Of a stretch of 64,000 nucleotides of DNA, positions 22,396 through 34,511 are shown piece after piece. A program made the translations under genes and the position numbers. Position 1 is the stretch's first letter. The number at the start of each line of letters is the position of its first letter. The stretch is from Thysanoteuthis rhombus (taxonomy: Eukaryota > Mollusca > Cephalopoda > Oegopsida > Thysanoteuthidae): the NCBI GenBank assembly GCA_963457665.1, contig OY735206.1, positions 28,634,377 to 28,698,376 of the forward strand. The letters are read 5' to 3'. The notes under the pieces are model-generated. The model worked only from the letters and a program-made list of their open reading frames with translations, ran no database searches and was not told where the DNA came from.

Positions 22396-23752
22396 TGTGC
22401 TAATCAAAGACACATTCGATGTATTGATACAGAGACTCCTAGTATTACGCGTTTCGTTATAGCGTGGTTTGCCATAAGGTAAGTGCTAGATATTATCTCG
22501 AAACAATGCTCTGCGAACATGACAATTTATCTTTATATGTCAGTTCAATCAACGATACATATCCATTGGAGTTTCTGTGTTGATCATATCAAAATACTTG
22601 AATTTTGTTATTAAAGACGTACCTCCAAGTGACTGACTTGAATGCAAATCTAATATTAGAACAGTGCAACCCACTATATTTTTTATAAGAACAAATTTAG
22701 TTCTCAGAAAAGCCTCAAAATCTCCATTTTATCCTATTGTAAGAGCGCAGCCCAAGCGATATTTAGGCAACAAGTGCCGCTGCAACTTCACATGAGCTCA
22801 TCTTATTTGCTATGCATACGGTGCATCATCCCTGACACAAAAGGTTTGATTCATTTATGGGAATCAAGGTAAAATCAAGAAAACAGATGTCATCTCTCAT
22901 TAGGAACAAAGACCCCATTTAAGCTCTTGGCAGAAAACCCGACTGAACGGATGGTTTTCAGCTCGTTGAAACATAAAAAGGGAGGAGAAAAAGTTTTAAA
23001 TTTCTTTTCCTTATAAAAAAAATCTTTAAAAGCCTCTTCAGACCGACATTCTCTTCAGAGGATGACCTCAAAGAGAATGTTTAGATATACTGTGTGGAAA
23101 TACTATGAACAACTTTAAAACGGGAAACAATTATGTTTAGCATATTTTACTTTACCTTCCCATCATAATACCAGCGAGACTTTTACCGTTCATTGCTTTA
23201 TAGAGACACTAAAATTTCATTGCGTTTTTTTGTGCATCCGTTATACAAAACACCATACGCTACTGAACAGTTGTGTACATAATTCATAATGTTTTCTTTA
23301 CATTTAAATTGCTTGAAACCCGTTTTGGGTAATTATTTTGGATGTTCTATCTTTTCCTTTTGTTCTGACTGACTGTTGTTAATGAATGTGCAAGAGGGGA
23401 TTTTTATAGTTACATCCAAGATAGAAAAGTTTTGAAATATTAGATTAGAGATAGAATTGAAGAGAGAATATCATAAGACGGGTCCTAGAATTAGGGTTAT
23501 TTGTGACTGGAAAGTTTGGAGGTGTGTTCTGCAGAACAGTTGAAATTTTGCTTTGAGATCTGTTGGCATTTGTGCGTGTTAAAAACAATGTTTCAAACAA
23601 ATTTAGTCAATTATAATGGGTAACTGTAGTTTCACTGTCCAAGATTTAGAAATAGAAATAAATTTCTGTTTCATTCTACGTTGCTATATTACAAATACTT
23701 TACTTTTAGTTTACGAAAAAATATTTAGAATTTATTGTTTTATCTGTTTTAT

Positions 23753-23754
<2 letters not shown>
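22396..23754. other. Non-coding stretch
   Basis: No coding, repeat or RNA signal recognised. Confidence 0.3.
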
Positions 23755-23838
<84 letters not shown>

Positions 23839-23852
23839 GAGAGAAAGAGAGA
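23755..23852. repeat. Compound (TC)n(TA)n(GA)n microsatellite
   Basis: TC (23757-23785), TA (23786-23834), then CGAGAGAGAAAGAGAGA. The outer TC and GA blocks are complementary, so the whole can fold into a hairpin. Confidence 0.95.
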
Positions 23853-24654
23853 CCAAAATTTTCTAATTTTAATACTTAACTTTTAAATGTACAATTTTTG
23901 TCAATATTTTGATGGAGTACAAGGATGTTAAAATCATTTTTTCTTAATGTATCGGATACTTTCCTGCACTTACTCTACCTCCAAAATAGTTGGTTACTAA
24001 TAGTACTTCCTGCACATCATCAAACATTCCTGAAAGCCTCGTAGTGTCCTACTCATACAGTCAACTGTCAGTCCGTACATTCAAAGACTTGTAAAATTTG
24101 CAATCCTTTATCTGCAGCGAGTTGAAAAATGTTCTCCCTGTCAGATCATAAAACCTACGACGTTTTTCGTCTGAGCATCGAGTTGCTCACGCTCGAAAGA
24201 TCATATTTCTATTTAATGTTTATTTGCAAAAAAAAAAAAAAAGAAAAGCTCAACATGTTTTCTAAGTTTCAACGGTTTCATGCACACATCCGTTTAGTCT
24301 TTTAATTTTGTGGATGATGAAATCTGCGTGATAGTTTCTGGTTCTTCAAGATCTCAAAGAGATGAATTTGCGAAAAATTCTTTGATGTTTTTTCTCTTGC
24401 AAAAGAAACCTGAGTAGCCGCCAATCCAACCAAAAACAGGTTTGACGCAAAACAAATTGAGGGTAACAGAATTTGGCAAAGGTTTTGTGGATTTGGGTGA
24501 ATACTTAGACAATCAATCCATCACGTTTTATGATATTGTCAAGGGTCCAAACGATGCAGTTGGATCGAAGCAGAAGGATATTTGCCAGTGAATCCCCACA
24601 TAAGTAAAAAACAATATCGGAAAGGAACGCAAGCTGAAAATACAGCTTTATAGG
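23853..24654. other. Non-coding stretch
   Basis: A run of about 15 A at 24228-24242 could mark a retroposed tail, but I cannot identify its source. Confidence 0.3.
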
Positions 24655-24659
24655 TATTA

Positions 24660-24750
24660 ACGGCGAGGTGTTGATGGCTAAGCAGTTAGCAGCACAGAAA
24701 ATGGTAATCGTCAAGGCGAGTTCAAACTGCAATGGAGACACCCAGTCAGT
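24660..24750 (+). repeat. tRNA-like SINE head
   Basis: TGGCTAAGCAGTTAGCAG (24674-24691) fits an A box and GGCGAGTTCAAACTGC (24715-24730) a B box, about 35 bases apart. A 60 bp tandem repeat follows. Confidence 0.5.
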
Positions 24751-24880
24751 TTTCACAAGTCCGACGTACAGTCAAATTTGTTACTTTAAAAGTGCAACAC
24801 AAAGTCACGTTTTTACAAGTCCAACACGCAATCAAACTGGGTAAATCAAAAGTGCGACGAAAATTTGCCTTTTCACAATC
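24751..24880. repeat. 60 bp minisatellite, two units plus a partial
   Basis: Units start at 24751, 24811 and 24871. Each begins TTTTCACAAGTCC-like, with ACGCAATCAAA and AAAGTGCGACG-type blocks at the same offsets. The exact period of 60 shows a tandem duplication. Confidence 0.75.
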
Positions 24881-25685
24881 CATTGAATTAGAGGTTATAT
24901 CCTCCAGGGGAAATGCTGTCCGCTCAGTGGGATCGGAGTAGAAATTCCCCAGCCTCACTGTTCACAGCTGTTGATACATAGCTCGCATCGTTACGCTACT
25001 TATCGAGCTGATCCATTCTAGGGGTAGGAGCTGTTATCCATCAAAAATACATTAATCAATCTATTGATCCCCACCCAAACCTAGCGTTGGGGAATATAGG
25101 AAAAATCCGACCCCTCGTCCAGTTTCGTGCCTTGCGACGGACTGACTACGGAATGTATTCTCGAACGAGACTATGGTGAAGTTCCGACAGGCTTAACAAA
25201 CTGGGAGTGGTCTGTAATGAATAGTTCATGTGAAATGAGCCGGAGACACTTTTGATGATTCAGGCGAATGAATTCATGATTCGAATTGGTATTTACTAAG
25301 CTTTGCCTTGTCTGCCACAAGGCAACGATTGTAGTGCATCTTGTGAGGATCGAACTCACAATAGTTGTCTTAATCTCAATGAGACACTTATTGATGTTGC
25401 TTTATAATCGTGCTTCAATTAAAGATAACATATTCAGCTCTAAAAAAATAGATGCATCCACTAATAAACTTAATACACAACACGGACCTAAATTTGTAAG
25501 AATAAGATGTTTAAAGATTTTTTTTCTTTCAATTCAAATATTTAAGATTTTATAATTTCAAAAACAATTTTAGAAAAAAAGTTCAAGTTTTTGGAAACAA
25601 ATTGTTTTAATTTTCATATTTTTTTTTATTTTAGGTCCTAAAAAATCATGTGTTCTACAGGATATCTCAAAATCATTCAATTGAG
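24881..25685. other. Non-coding stretch
   Basis: Nothing recognised. Confidence 0.3.
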
Positions 25686-25925
25686 CAAGCCGATACACAC
25701 TTTCGGGCAGAATGTCAATAAAAAAATACAGATTTCGAAGCGAAGATCATTGTTAAGCACTTCAATTATTCTATTATAAATTGCACAATCAATGTATCTA
25801 CAAATATCAACGCCTACAGTAATGTTTCGTTTCGTACTCTAGATACGTCTCTAAAAAAGCAGTGTTAAGTAAAACAGTGTAGTACCGGTTCATTTTGACA
25901 CAAGGTAAATAGTGATACAGGCACA

Positions 25926-26108
25926 ATGTCTTTCTACTACACTTTGGATGAACTTTCAGCAGTTGAAGATGCAAGCATTTTGCCGCTCATGATTGATAGG
26001 AAATTCCGTGAACTTTTGGATAGACAGCCAACTTTACAAGAATTTAGAGTGTATGTGGGATCATACATGGGTGTGTCACAAAGCTGCTTGTTAGGGTACA
26101 ATTATTAG
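25926..26108 (+). CDS. Unrecognised 60-codon open frame
   Basis: Starts MSFYYTLDELSAVEDASI and ends in LLGYNY. Unlike most frames here, its composition is protein-like (mixed D, E, L, R, no repeats, normal codon mix). I do not recognise it. It may be a remnant exon or a piece of a transposon ORF; RTE reverse transcriptase sequence begins about 130 bases downstream. A 20-base sequence (AAGCCGATACACACTTTCGG) occurs at 25687 and again at 27085, bracketing this frame and the LINE tail. No splice sites or promoter can be assigned. Confidence 0.25.
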   Translation: MSFYYTLDELSAVEDASILPLMIDRKFRELLDRQPTLQEFRVYVGSYMGVSQSCLLGYNY

Positions 26109-26239
26109 CATTATATACGTAGTGCTTTCTCGTTGGAAGGATTGAGCGAGCGATTAGTTGTTTTGGGGACTCAACAAGACGGCATGGGTCTTTACTATGT
26201 ATCTTATCGGGTAGCTACCATGCTGATTTGCTGGAATAT

Positions 26240-26775
26240 TACAAGGTGCCGATGGATATCCCGAACGCTATTCATTGCTCAGATTTACAGACGACATCGT
26301 CCTTTTTGCTGAGAATCTCTAAGACCTCCAACCCATGCTAGATGAACTAAATGAAGAGAGTACTAAAAAGATGAGTATACGACCAATGCATCATCTCAAT
26401 AGTCACCTACAGATTTAAAACATGGAATTTGACGAGGAGACTGACCCTCTAATTGAGAAGCATGCAACGTGCACATGAAAGAATCATGCTCAACTTTGCG
26501 TGGGGAGATCACAAAACAGCACAATACATCAGGGAGAAAACAAGAGTAAAATCCATTAGAAAGCTCAAATGGTAATAGGCTGGTCATGACACGAGAATGG
26601 CAGAGAACTGATGGACATCACGACTCATAACATGGATCCCCAGGGATCACATGCGTAACCAAGGCCAGCAAATGAAAAGATAGAGACCCAAACTAAACAA
26701 ATTCAGAAAGTATTGGCTCTGCAACGCCCATGATAGAGAGTTCTGACAGACTGATGATGATGATGATGATTTTTG
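26240..26775 (+). pseudogene. RTE-type LINE 3' end
   Basis: Reads SLLRFTDDIVLFAENL (about 26270-26320), the catalytic motif C with one change (usually FADD), then MLDELNE. Next come a broken VYDQCI-type region and ERIMLNFAWGDHKTAQYIREK (in two halves around 26480-26540), then a KLKW-AGH-TRMAEN stretch and the TWIPRDHMRNQG end. The 3' end is a run of TGATGATGATGATG at about 26750-26771. Several stops. Same family and strand as the copy at the left edge. Confidence 0.82.
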
Positions 26776-27384
26776 TATTTATGCGCATGGCACATCAACC
26801 AAAACGTACATTTATTTCGGAAACCGTCAATGGTGTTGTCTTTTATCATTCCTCATTTCGGAAATTTACCATTACTAAGTTTATTACAAAGACTATTTGA
26901 AACAAAGCGCTATATCAAATAGGCGCTAAACGAAGTAGCTAAGCGAGGCATTACTCTAGGCGTGCAATCTTTTCAAATATTTTTTTCTGGACTGCCCCCC
27001 AAATACTATTTCTAAGATCTGGTGAATCTTAGACTTCTGCGGTAAAAACCTCCGACCTATTATAAACCTCAGTATATGTAGCGTAAGCCGATACACACTT
27101 TCGGATAGAATTATATTAATTTGAAGGATGGAAAAATAATAAGCTGGCTCTGAAAAAAAACAGAACAATTTGGTAAATGATCTTTTTAATGAGGATAAAT
27201 GCCGTTAGGAGCTACAAAACTTTAAACAAGCCATCATGTATGGTGAAGAGAGTGACGCCTCTTAGTCTATTCCATACGTCGCAAAAACTTCGAGACGAAG
27301 AGAAAAACCAACCAGGGACGGCTGTTGCCATGGCCAGCGTAAGGGCACTTGATTGCTTATCCATGGCTTGATTCTGTGTTTAAT
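26776..27384. other. Non-coding stretch
   Basis: Includes the second copy of the 20-base repeat at 27085-27104. The 27177-27371 open frame is not recognised. Confidence 0.3.
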
Positions 27385-28000
27385 TGTAACCATTTCGTAA
27401 ACACATTTGATATTGTTGATCAGACTATGTAATTTTTTTCTCAAGGACCGTCAACTAAAACTGTCACCAAAACTATCAACATAGGTTTCTTCAGTTTTCA
27501 AGTTGGTGTGGCTTGCTATACAAGTATACTTTAGGCGTACAGGCTGCACCAATGAATCGCTTTACACATATTCCTTACTTTTATAGCAAGCCACGCCAAC
27601 TTGAAATTGAAGAGACCCATGTTGATAGTAGAAGGCCAAGAAGGCTGACGATTCAAACCTTACTCCTTATGATGCCGAGAGGAAAAAATGTTTCTCTTAC
27701 CCCGTCCCCCAAATAGGTTATTAGCTGAGAGGAATTCAATTTGCAACGTTAGATTATGCTAGATTGATCCCTTAGTTTGTGTCCGCTATAAGTCACGCTT
27801 ATTTTCTGGAAATTTCTGAATATTCCAGAAAATTGAGATTTTTTCTACTGATCACAGCCCAGCAAAAGGAGAGAGAAATAATTTAATCATTACAAATTTT
27901 TCCCTATTTTCATATCAGATCACCTTCAATACGGCATGTTGATCACATGATGGTTTCTATTGAGTAACTAACCAGACGTTTACTTTTTGGGGTTTTCGGA
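27385..28000 (+). repeat. Family A dispersed repeat with internal palindrome
   Basis: Starts with a CATTTCGTAAACA block shared with 45785-45800 and contains CGTCAACTAAAACTGTCA. Later blocks are CCTTATGATG, TTGATCCCTTAGTTTGTG, CACGCTTATTTTCTG and CTGATCAC-GCCCAGCAAAAGG, the ordered blocks of family A. Inside, 27474-27523 and 27579-27630 are inverted copies of the same ~50 bases (TATCAACATAGGTTTCTTCA against its complement). Confidence 0.7.
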
Positions 28001-28054
28001 TGGTAATTGATCCTTTTTTTCAATTATGTCTAAAGAGTATCGAAAATGTTGGTT

Positions 28055-28275
28055 ATTGCCTTCAAACTTCGTTTTTGCGACCAGAGTAGTGATACTTTGG
28101 TAACTGATTACTTTCAATTCGACAAAGGGCGGATCTGCTCATTACTAAACACATGAAGTAAGAAAAACAATCATATATGAGTATCACTATCCTGGCCACC
28201 AAAGCGATTGAAGGGAATAATAGCCATTTTTTATACTTACGTAAGAAATCAGAAGATAACACTCACTACCTAAGG
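28055..28275 (-). repeat. Family C dispersed repeat (antisense)
   Basis: The complement reads GTGTTATCTTCTGATT, AAATGGCTATTATTCCCTTC, CAGGATAGTGATAC and AAAACGAAGT, matching in order the two units at 49145-49615. Confidence 0.65.
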
Positions 28276-29035
28276 ATTGAAATCACGTTGCCCAGTATTG
28301 TATGAATATTAATTGATGCTTGGAGCCACCAATGATCAAAGCACAGCCAGAATATTGTCTGCAAAGTGTGTGACTTCTTTTTGAGAAGATATATCATAAT
28401 ATTTATACTAAAGCAAAGGTAATTCTTCGACGACGTATGATGAAACTATCCAAAAAGTTAGGATCTGAGATGTTATCGTGAAATAAATCAAAAGGTTTTT
28501 AATTATATCTAAAAATAAACATAAGATATAATCAAAATATTTTGTCATGCTTTTAACAAAGTAAACATCATGGAAGAAATTATTTAGACATTTTATACGG
28601 GAATATGCTTTGTGTCATCAAGCATGTTAATGTTTCCCCAATCGATTTCATTTTTAAGTTCATTTTAATTTTTCATCATTCACTTGTGATCATTTCAGAC
28701 TGAAAGGATCAAAAAGAGATCTGTACGCACTGTGATTTTTGTTCTGGTCTTACTTATGTCCGATTCATTCAAAGAGAATAACCTTGTTTTTTAGAGAGGA
28801 ATTTATCCGTCCAGGAAGTCAAGCCTTCATTTATCAAATAATACAGTTACTATCCTTTGGTGAAGATGGCTGTAGAATTAAAGAAGCGCCAATTGAAATG
28901 GATTGCTAATGTTACAGTTATTCTGCCCGTTTTGAGTTGCTTCCCTTTAACAGTATTACAATCACTGACTGTAATGGATTATGAACTTCATTAGAAGATA
29001 AATTGTAAATTCTCATCCCTCTATAATATAGCATA
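28276..29035. other. Non-coding stretch
   Basis: Nothing recognised. Confidence 0.3.
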
Positions 29036-29473
29036 TTTTCGTGGGATGACGTATTGCCGACAGACTGTCAGCTGACAGCACTTTCGTCATATAGTCGATT
29101 CATAGACAACCTTTTGACGAAGTGATGTTTTGCCAAATTCGCTTTTCAGCGAATGTTCTTTCGTTGAATACTTTTCATTCTACTATTTAGAGGATAGAAA
29201 ACAAAACAAAAACAAAAAACAGTGAAATTTCTGAAAAATAATTCGAGGTCTATTTAGGATGTAATATATTTTTTTTCAGATCGGAAATATCACCGTTCTT
29301 TGCTTCGTTTTTAACCTCTAAATAGTACTGCAAAAAGTATTCGACGCTACGGCAGTCGGCGAAACGCCAAGTCGGTAAAATATCACTTCGTCCGAGAGGT
29401 TGTTTGCAAATCAACCGCATGACGAAAGTACTGTCGGCTGGCTATGTGTCGGTGATACATCATTCGACGAAAG
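29036..29473. mobile_element. Foldback (long-TIR) element, 438 bp
   Basis: The two halves are imperfect inverted repeats with arms of about 150-160 bp. The left arm has GACGTATTGCCGACAGACTG, TGACAGCACTTTCGTCAT, GACAACCTTTTGACGAAGTG, CGTTGAATACTTTTC and CTACTATTTAGAGG. The complement of the right arm has GATGTATCACCGACACATAG, CGACAGTACTTTCGTCATG, CAACCTCTCGGACGAAGTG, CGTCGAATACTTTTTG and GTACTATTTAGAGG. Only about 100 bases separate the arms, with no open frame. TTCGTCG-like motifs recur through the arms, a common trait of foldback transposons. Target duplication not obvious. Confidence 0.8.
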
Positions 29474-30145
29474 AACCGGACACAAGCGATATCAGGCCAT
29501 TATTATCTTATATTTTTCTTTCATGATTCAATAACATTTGATTCAAAGAAAAAGAAAAGGTTTTGCGTTATTTCTTGGGATATTATTGTGTTAGTGATCT
29601 TTGTGATATGATTAAAACAGAACTCATATTACTGGGGAAATGTTGTGTTCGTCATCTTTAAGGTAGACACAGTGCGTTTAAAGGGGGTAAGGCACCCTGC
29701 TCGTCGTTTTTGAAAGAGTCTTGCAACATCGTAAGAGAGGTAAGACGCTCTGCATATTATCTATGATATAAGCTTACAGTTTATTGAGTGAATGTGAAGC
29801 ATTCCACTTATCTTTCTTCGTTGAAAAATGGTGCAGTTCTCCGTTTGTTATCTTTGGGACTGACTTATAGTGCGTTGAAAGACGGAGATAAAAGGTTTCA
29901 AATTATTGAAGCTATACCAGAGAAAACAGTGTGGTGATGGAAGAAAAAATTAAAAGCAAACTAGATAGCACCCAGAGAGTGCATACCTCAGCTAACCCCA
30001 TTGCCAGTAAACACTGATTGAAAATCAGTTCACAAGTTGTTATGATGCAGGTGAGATAACAGTAAAAAGATCCTCTGGAGATATTGTATAGACAAACATG
30101 AGTGAGAATATAAGTGTATGATAAAAATTGAGAATTACGTCTCAG
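29474..30145. other. Non-coding stretch
   Basis: Nothing recognised. Confidence 0.3.
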
Positions 30146-30149
30146 CCGA

Positions 30150-30460
30150 ATAAGAATCCTGGATCAGCCTCGAAATTTAACTAATTCTCCCTAAACCTAA
30201 TGGTCTACCCTTCCAAAAAATATAATTGGAATTCATTGAGAACTGTTGGAGACATTTTTTGGTGTGGATATACAACTACGATGCAAGAAACAGTGATTCT
30301 CAATCCGTCCCGCCAACTGTAGCCTATTCCCCATTTCATAGATAATCGAAATCCGTTGAGTACTTTTGAATATATTTTGTGCGTAGACAAACAGGCAAAT
30401 ATAAACAGACAAAGACAAACAGACAGACCTGAATGGATGAATGACTGAATACCTATGTCT
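30150..30460 (-). repeat. Family S array, about two units (antisense)
   Basis: The complement reads GCCTGTTTGTCTACGCACAA, TCAACGGATTTCGAT, GTCTCCAACAGTTCTCAATG, AATTCCAATTATATTTTTTG, GGCTGATCCAGGATTC: the family S order (see 21484-22395). Confidence 0.7.
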
Positions 30461-30689
30461 CTACTAACTGAGTTGCCATAGGTAAAAATGTTTTCTTGTG
30501 TGGAAATCGAGCAAGGGGGATAGACAGACGGATCAACAGACAAGTGATTGAAAAGAAGGAAGATGAACATTCTGATCAGAGAGTCCCGAGACAGAAGAGA
30601 AAGGTAGAATGGGAAAAACATATGATGGGAATTATAATTTATTTTTTTAAATAACGTAACTAATCAGAATGTAACGTATCAGGCGCAGG

Positions 30690-30955
30690 TTTGATTGGTC
30701 ATAACATGATTTGATCATAAGGATGAACAGAGTAATATTGCCTGACGAGGCAATCCAACTTCAAACTGATTTTGGGTGTCAGTATTGTCCGTCTCCTAGG
30801 CTGGTTGTTAACCATGGCTACTAAGGCCCGTAGCTTGGGCGGAGATAACAAGTGGATTCATGCCTTTTTCAAGCGCATTACAATCATCCAGAGATTGAAG
30901 TCGGCTCCCAAAGTCAATTCTCCATTCCGCTAACCCTTCTGTCACCCTGAAATAG
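30690..30955 (-). repeat. SINE-2 copy
   Basis: Shares AAGTGGATTCATGCCTTT--CAAG, a downstream AACTCnnCTTCC-like stretch and CCGCTAACCCTTCT with 39060-39300. In antisense the end reads AGCGGAATGGAG... with tRNA-like A and B boxes, better seen in the other copy. Confidence 0.55.
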
Positions 30956-30974
30956 AAGGGAAAAAGGAAAAACA

Positions 30975-31380
30975 ACCGTAGCGTCAAAATTTGAGGTCAT
31001 GTAACGAAAAAATTCATTGAAGAATAAATACGGTCAGACTAAATTCCATTTAGGACATCACCATTAGGGAACATCAAAGATAGAGCCAAAAAAATTAACA
31101 AGTATTTTGGATTCTGCACATTCTCGATGTTATCAATAAACCCGTCAGAATAAGACACGAAAAAAAAAAAGGTTCTCTTTTTATTTCCTAAAATGAAAAT
31201 AAAAACATTTTTAGAATGATCTATTGGAGTACAGATGCCAATTTTCAAGTCTATAGACAAAACGGTATAGCCAGGAGCACTGGAACATGCAAACATGCAA
31301 ACACATGAACAAACGCACAAACAAATAAACACGCAAACAGACATTTTAAGAAGGATAAAATTTTGATTGTTCAAATCTTG
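30975..31380 (+). repeat. Family B dispersed repeat, copy 2
   Basis: Matches copy 1 (5715-6140) through AATACGGTCAGACTAAATTC, GCCAATTTTCAAGTCTA, ACAAAACGGTATAGCCAGG, AGCACTGGAACATGC and a closing GATTGTTCAAAT. Confidence 0.75.
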
Positions 31381-32165
31381 GAAGAAGGAAAACGGGGTCA
31401 ATTTGGTGAAAACTACTGTACATTTCCGTTATTATGGCACTCTTCGGAAGTGCCATTAAAACGAATTTGCCTTCATAAACAATGGATCAAAAAATACGGT
31501 ATACAGATTGCTAAAATGGTAAATTACAACAAACAAATATTTCTCCTGAATGGTAAAACACTACAAGACGCTCCCTTTAATTAGTTTTTTTTTCCTGAAA
31601 ATATCCGATGATTGGATAGCTTACCGTTCCGACAAATCAAAATCTCCGATTCTCTTGTGTCATTCTTCTTTCTGTCACAGCTACCTATCACATTGGACCT
31701 ATTATGAAATACTTTTCAAGAAAGATTTGCGTCTTACCAGCCAGGAAATACGATATTTTCGTTTTAATTTACTTGGAAGCGTGTTTCATAAAATATTGCT
31801 GTTATAACGAAAGTCTGGCGCAATTATTATAGAGTTATTCTAGATAATTCTTGATAATTTTGACAGCGATAATTTTGAGAACGAAAAGATGAGATAAACT
31901 GTCTGTATTTTGGGTTTGCAACATTTTCCTCCGGAGATTACAATACAGTTCATGGAGTAGTCTGCCTTCATAATTCAACCATTCATTTATGCTTGAAAAT
32001 TAGGGTCTATTTTAGTGGAACATAAACAAGAACATGCAGAGCAACAAATTGCTTTTGATATTTTACAAGTACAATCCAATTGCAATATCATTTGATTATT
32101 GCCATCATCTAATGACTTTATGGGTAAACTAGTATATATATTAAGAATGCAGCTAGATATTCACA
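31381..32165. other. Non-coding stretch
   Basis: Nothing recognised. A GATA run follows at about 32168-32198. Confidence 0.3.
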
Positions 32166-32544
32166 AGGATAGATAGATAGATAGATAGATAGATAGAAAG
32201 GAAGAAAGAAACATCGAGATAGATGAAGAAAAGGTGAGAGAGTTCGTCACTGAAAAAAAGCAAATTTTTTCTCTGCTTGAAAATAGATCTTTGATGCTTT
32301 TTTGCCATCGAGTTGAGAAGAATGAGCTGACGAAAAGGTGAACGGTATAAAATCAATGTTCGGGCGATATATTTCTCGGCAACTTGTACCGTTTTAGAAG
32401 TTATAATGATTTGAATGGGTGGTCGGTTCTCAAATGTTATTGGCCACACTTTTTTTCCTTCAATCTCTTCCCCAAACACAAAGGAAACAACAGTCGTCCA
32501 TACTTTTGGAAATTGACTTTTACATCTTGTTAATTTCAAGCCTG

Positions 32545-32665
32545 GATGCATCTATTCTTTTCAGCCTTTTATTCCTTTTCAGCCATTTTTCTTTTCAGCC
32601 TTTTTTTCTTTTCAGCCTTTTTTTTTCTTTTCAGCCTTTTTATTTTTCTTTTCAGCCATTCTTCT
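32545..32665. repeat. CTTTTCAG minisatellite, six units
   Basis: The motif TCTTTTCAGCCTTTTT recurs with 13-23 base spacing at about 32558, 32575, 32591, 32609, 32627 and 32649. Each unit is a near-perfect animal 3' splice acceptor (pyrimidine tract plus CAG). Confidence 0.8.
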
Positions 32666-32689
32666 TTATTTTGTCTTGTAAATCTGCGG

Positions 32690-32812
32690 ATAAAAACGCT
32701 ATTAATGGCTCTCTTTTTTCATTTCTTTTATTCGCGTTTCTTTTTTTTTTTTCTATTTTCTCTCCTCCTTTATTTCTCATTTTGTTTGTGTGTGCATGTG
32801 TGAATGTGTGTT

Positions 32813-32855
<43 letters not shown>

Positions 32856-32860
32856 TTCGT
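32690..32860. repeat. Pyrimidine tract and (TG)n
   Basis: T-rich from 32710 to 32785, then TG-rich with (TG)n at about 32817-32849. Confidence 0.85.
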
Positions 32861-33060
32861 TTTTTTCTCTCGGTTTTGTTGTTCATGCACTATTGCTGTG
32901 GTTTCGTTTTAATCTTTGTTCTTCGTTCCCACCTTCTTAAATGTTGAAACTGATTCTTACTCCGCTTTTCTTTCTTTTAGTTTCACCTTGTTCATCTTCT
33001 GTGTCTTTGATTTTAGTGTGATTTTCATTGGGTTTCGTCTTCTCTTTCTGCTACTACTTA

Positions 33061-33062
33061 AG

Positions 33063-33105
<43 letters not shown>

Positions 33106-33182
33106 TAATAATAATAATAACAATAATAATAATAATACTTATTATCATCATTATTATTATTATTACTACTATCATTATTATT
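33061..33182. repeat. (AAT)n then (ATT)n, self-complementary
   Basis: ATA/AAT triplets from 33062 to about 33137, then TTATTA triplets to 33182, so the two halves are complementary. Confidence 0.9.
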
Positions 33183-33363
33183 CGTAGTTATAGTACTACT
33201 AGTAGTAGTGGCTATATTAGTAGGAGTGTTGGTGGCAGTAACAATCGTAATGGTATTCTTAACTATTAATGTTTTCTTACATCTCTGCAATCATTTGATT
33301 TGTGTTCATTTCCAAATCTCTTAGCATATAGTTTTTCCTATGCTTTCTAGACTCCACGTCTTG

Positions 33364-33364
33364 A

Positions 33365-33408
<44 letters not shown>

Positions 33409-33537
33409 CATCTATTTCAGCTTCATCATATCTATCTGCATCTGCTTGTTAACATCAATCTATCAATTACTCAATTGAGTGCGATATCAGTTTCTCTATT
33501 ATATATCCCAATATATCATTTCTCTTCCTGTACCCCT

Positions 33538-33628
<91 letters not shown>

Positions 33629-34045
33629 TTCTTTTTCTTCTTACTCATTCTCCTCAATTGCTTTTCATCCATCTGATTATTTCTTGCTTCTTGTGTTTCT
33701 TTTCCATTGTTTCCTACATTTCTTTTTTCTTTCTTTCTTTCTCCACCTTTTTTCTCTTTGCCTTTCTTTCTTTATCCCTGTCTCTCTTTCTATTTCCTCT
33801 TTTCTCTCTTTCTTTCTTCCTTCTTCTTTCCTTATTTCCTCCTCTCTTTCTTCCTTTCTTTCTCACCTCCTAGAATTATTTACGCTTTTCTCTAGTCTTT
33901 CCTTCTTTCTCCAAGTTTTTTCTCGATTCCAATCTTGATTTTTCTCTGGGCTCTCACCTTCTTTTCATTTTTTCCCTGACCTTATGCCTTCTCCCTCTAA
34001 TCCCCCTTCTCCTTCTTCTTCTCCTTCTTCTTCTTCTTCTCAATT
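33364..34045. repeat. Microsatellite and pyrimidine block
   Basis: (TATC)n at 33364-33412, (TC)n at 33539-33563, (TA)n at 33564-33627, then a T/C-rich stretch to about 34040 ending in CTTCTT triplets. Confidence 0.93.
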
Positions 34046-34510
34046 AATTTTTACGTTAATAGTAGACCAACAATTCAAAAGAAATTTACTTTAGTCTTTT
34101 TTGCTTCTTTTTCTCAGTTATGCCCGCAGTCGTTCGTTCAAACTTCAATTTACTTTCTATTTGCTGTGTCTATACGTGATTCGAGAGGGATAAAAAAAAA
34201 AGCGATAGTCGCTCTGAAGCGAATAGATAAATGATTTATTTCTTTTCAAATCTGTTTCCTCCGCAGTTGGCACTGAGCCACAATTTCTTCCTTGCTCTCT
34301 GCTTCGCCCGAGATGCGAACATTTCGATTCAGCTCAATACGTCAAACAGCAGCAAGAGATCTAATCATTGTTTAGTTGAGTGACCCATCACAAATATAAG
34401 AGAAAGATTAGCATAAAAATTAAACAAAGAGAAACCGATGTTATAGGGAACACGAGGAAAGGAATAAAACATTGGAGGGGAAAATAAGTAGAAAAGAAGG
34501 AACAATCACC
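34046..34510. other. Non-coding stretch
   Basis: Nothing recognised. Confidence 0.3.
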
Positions 34511-34511
34511 G

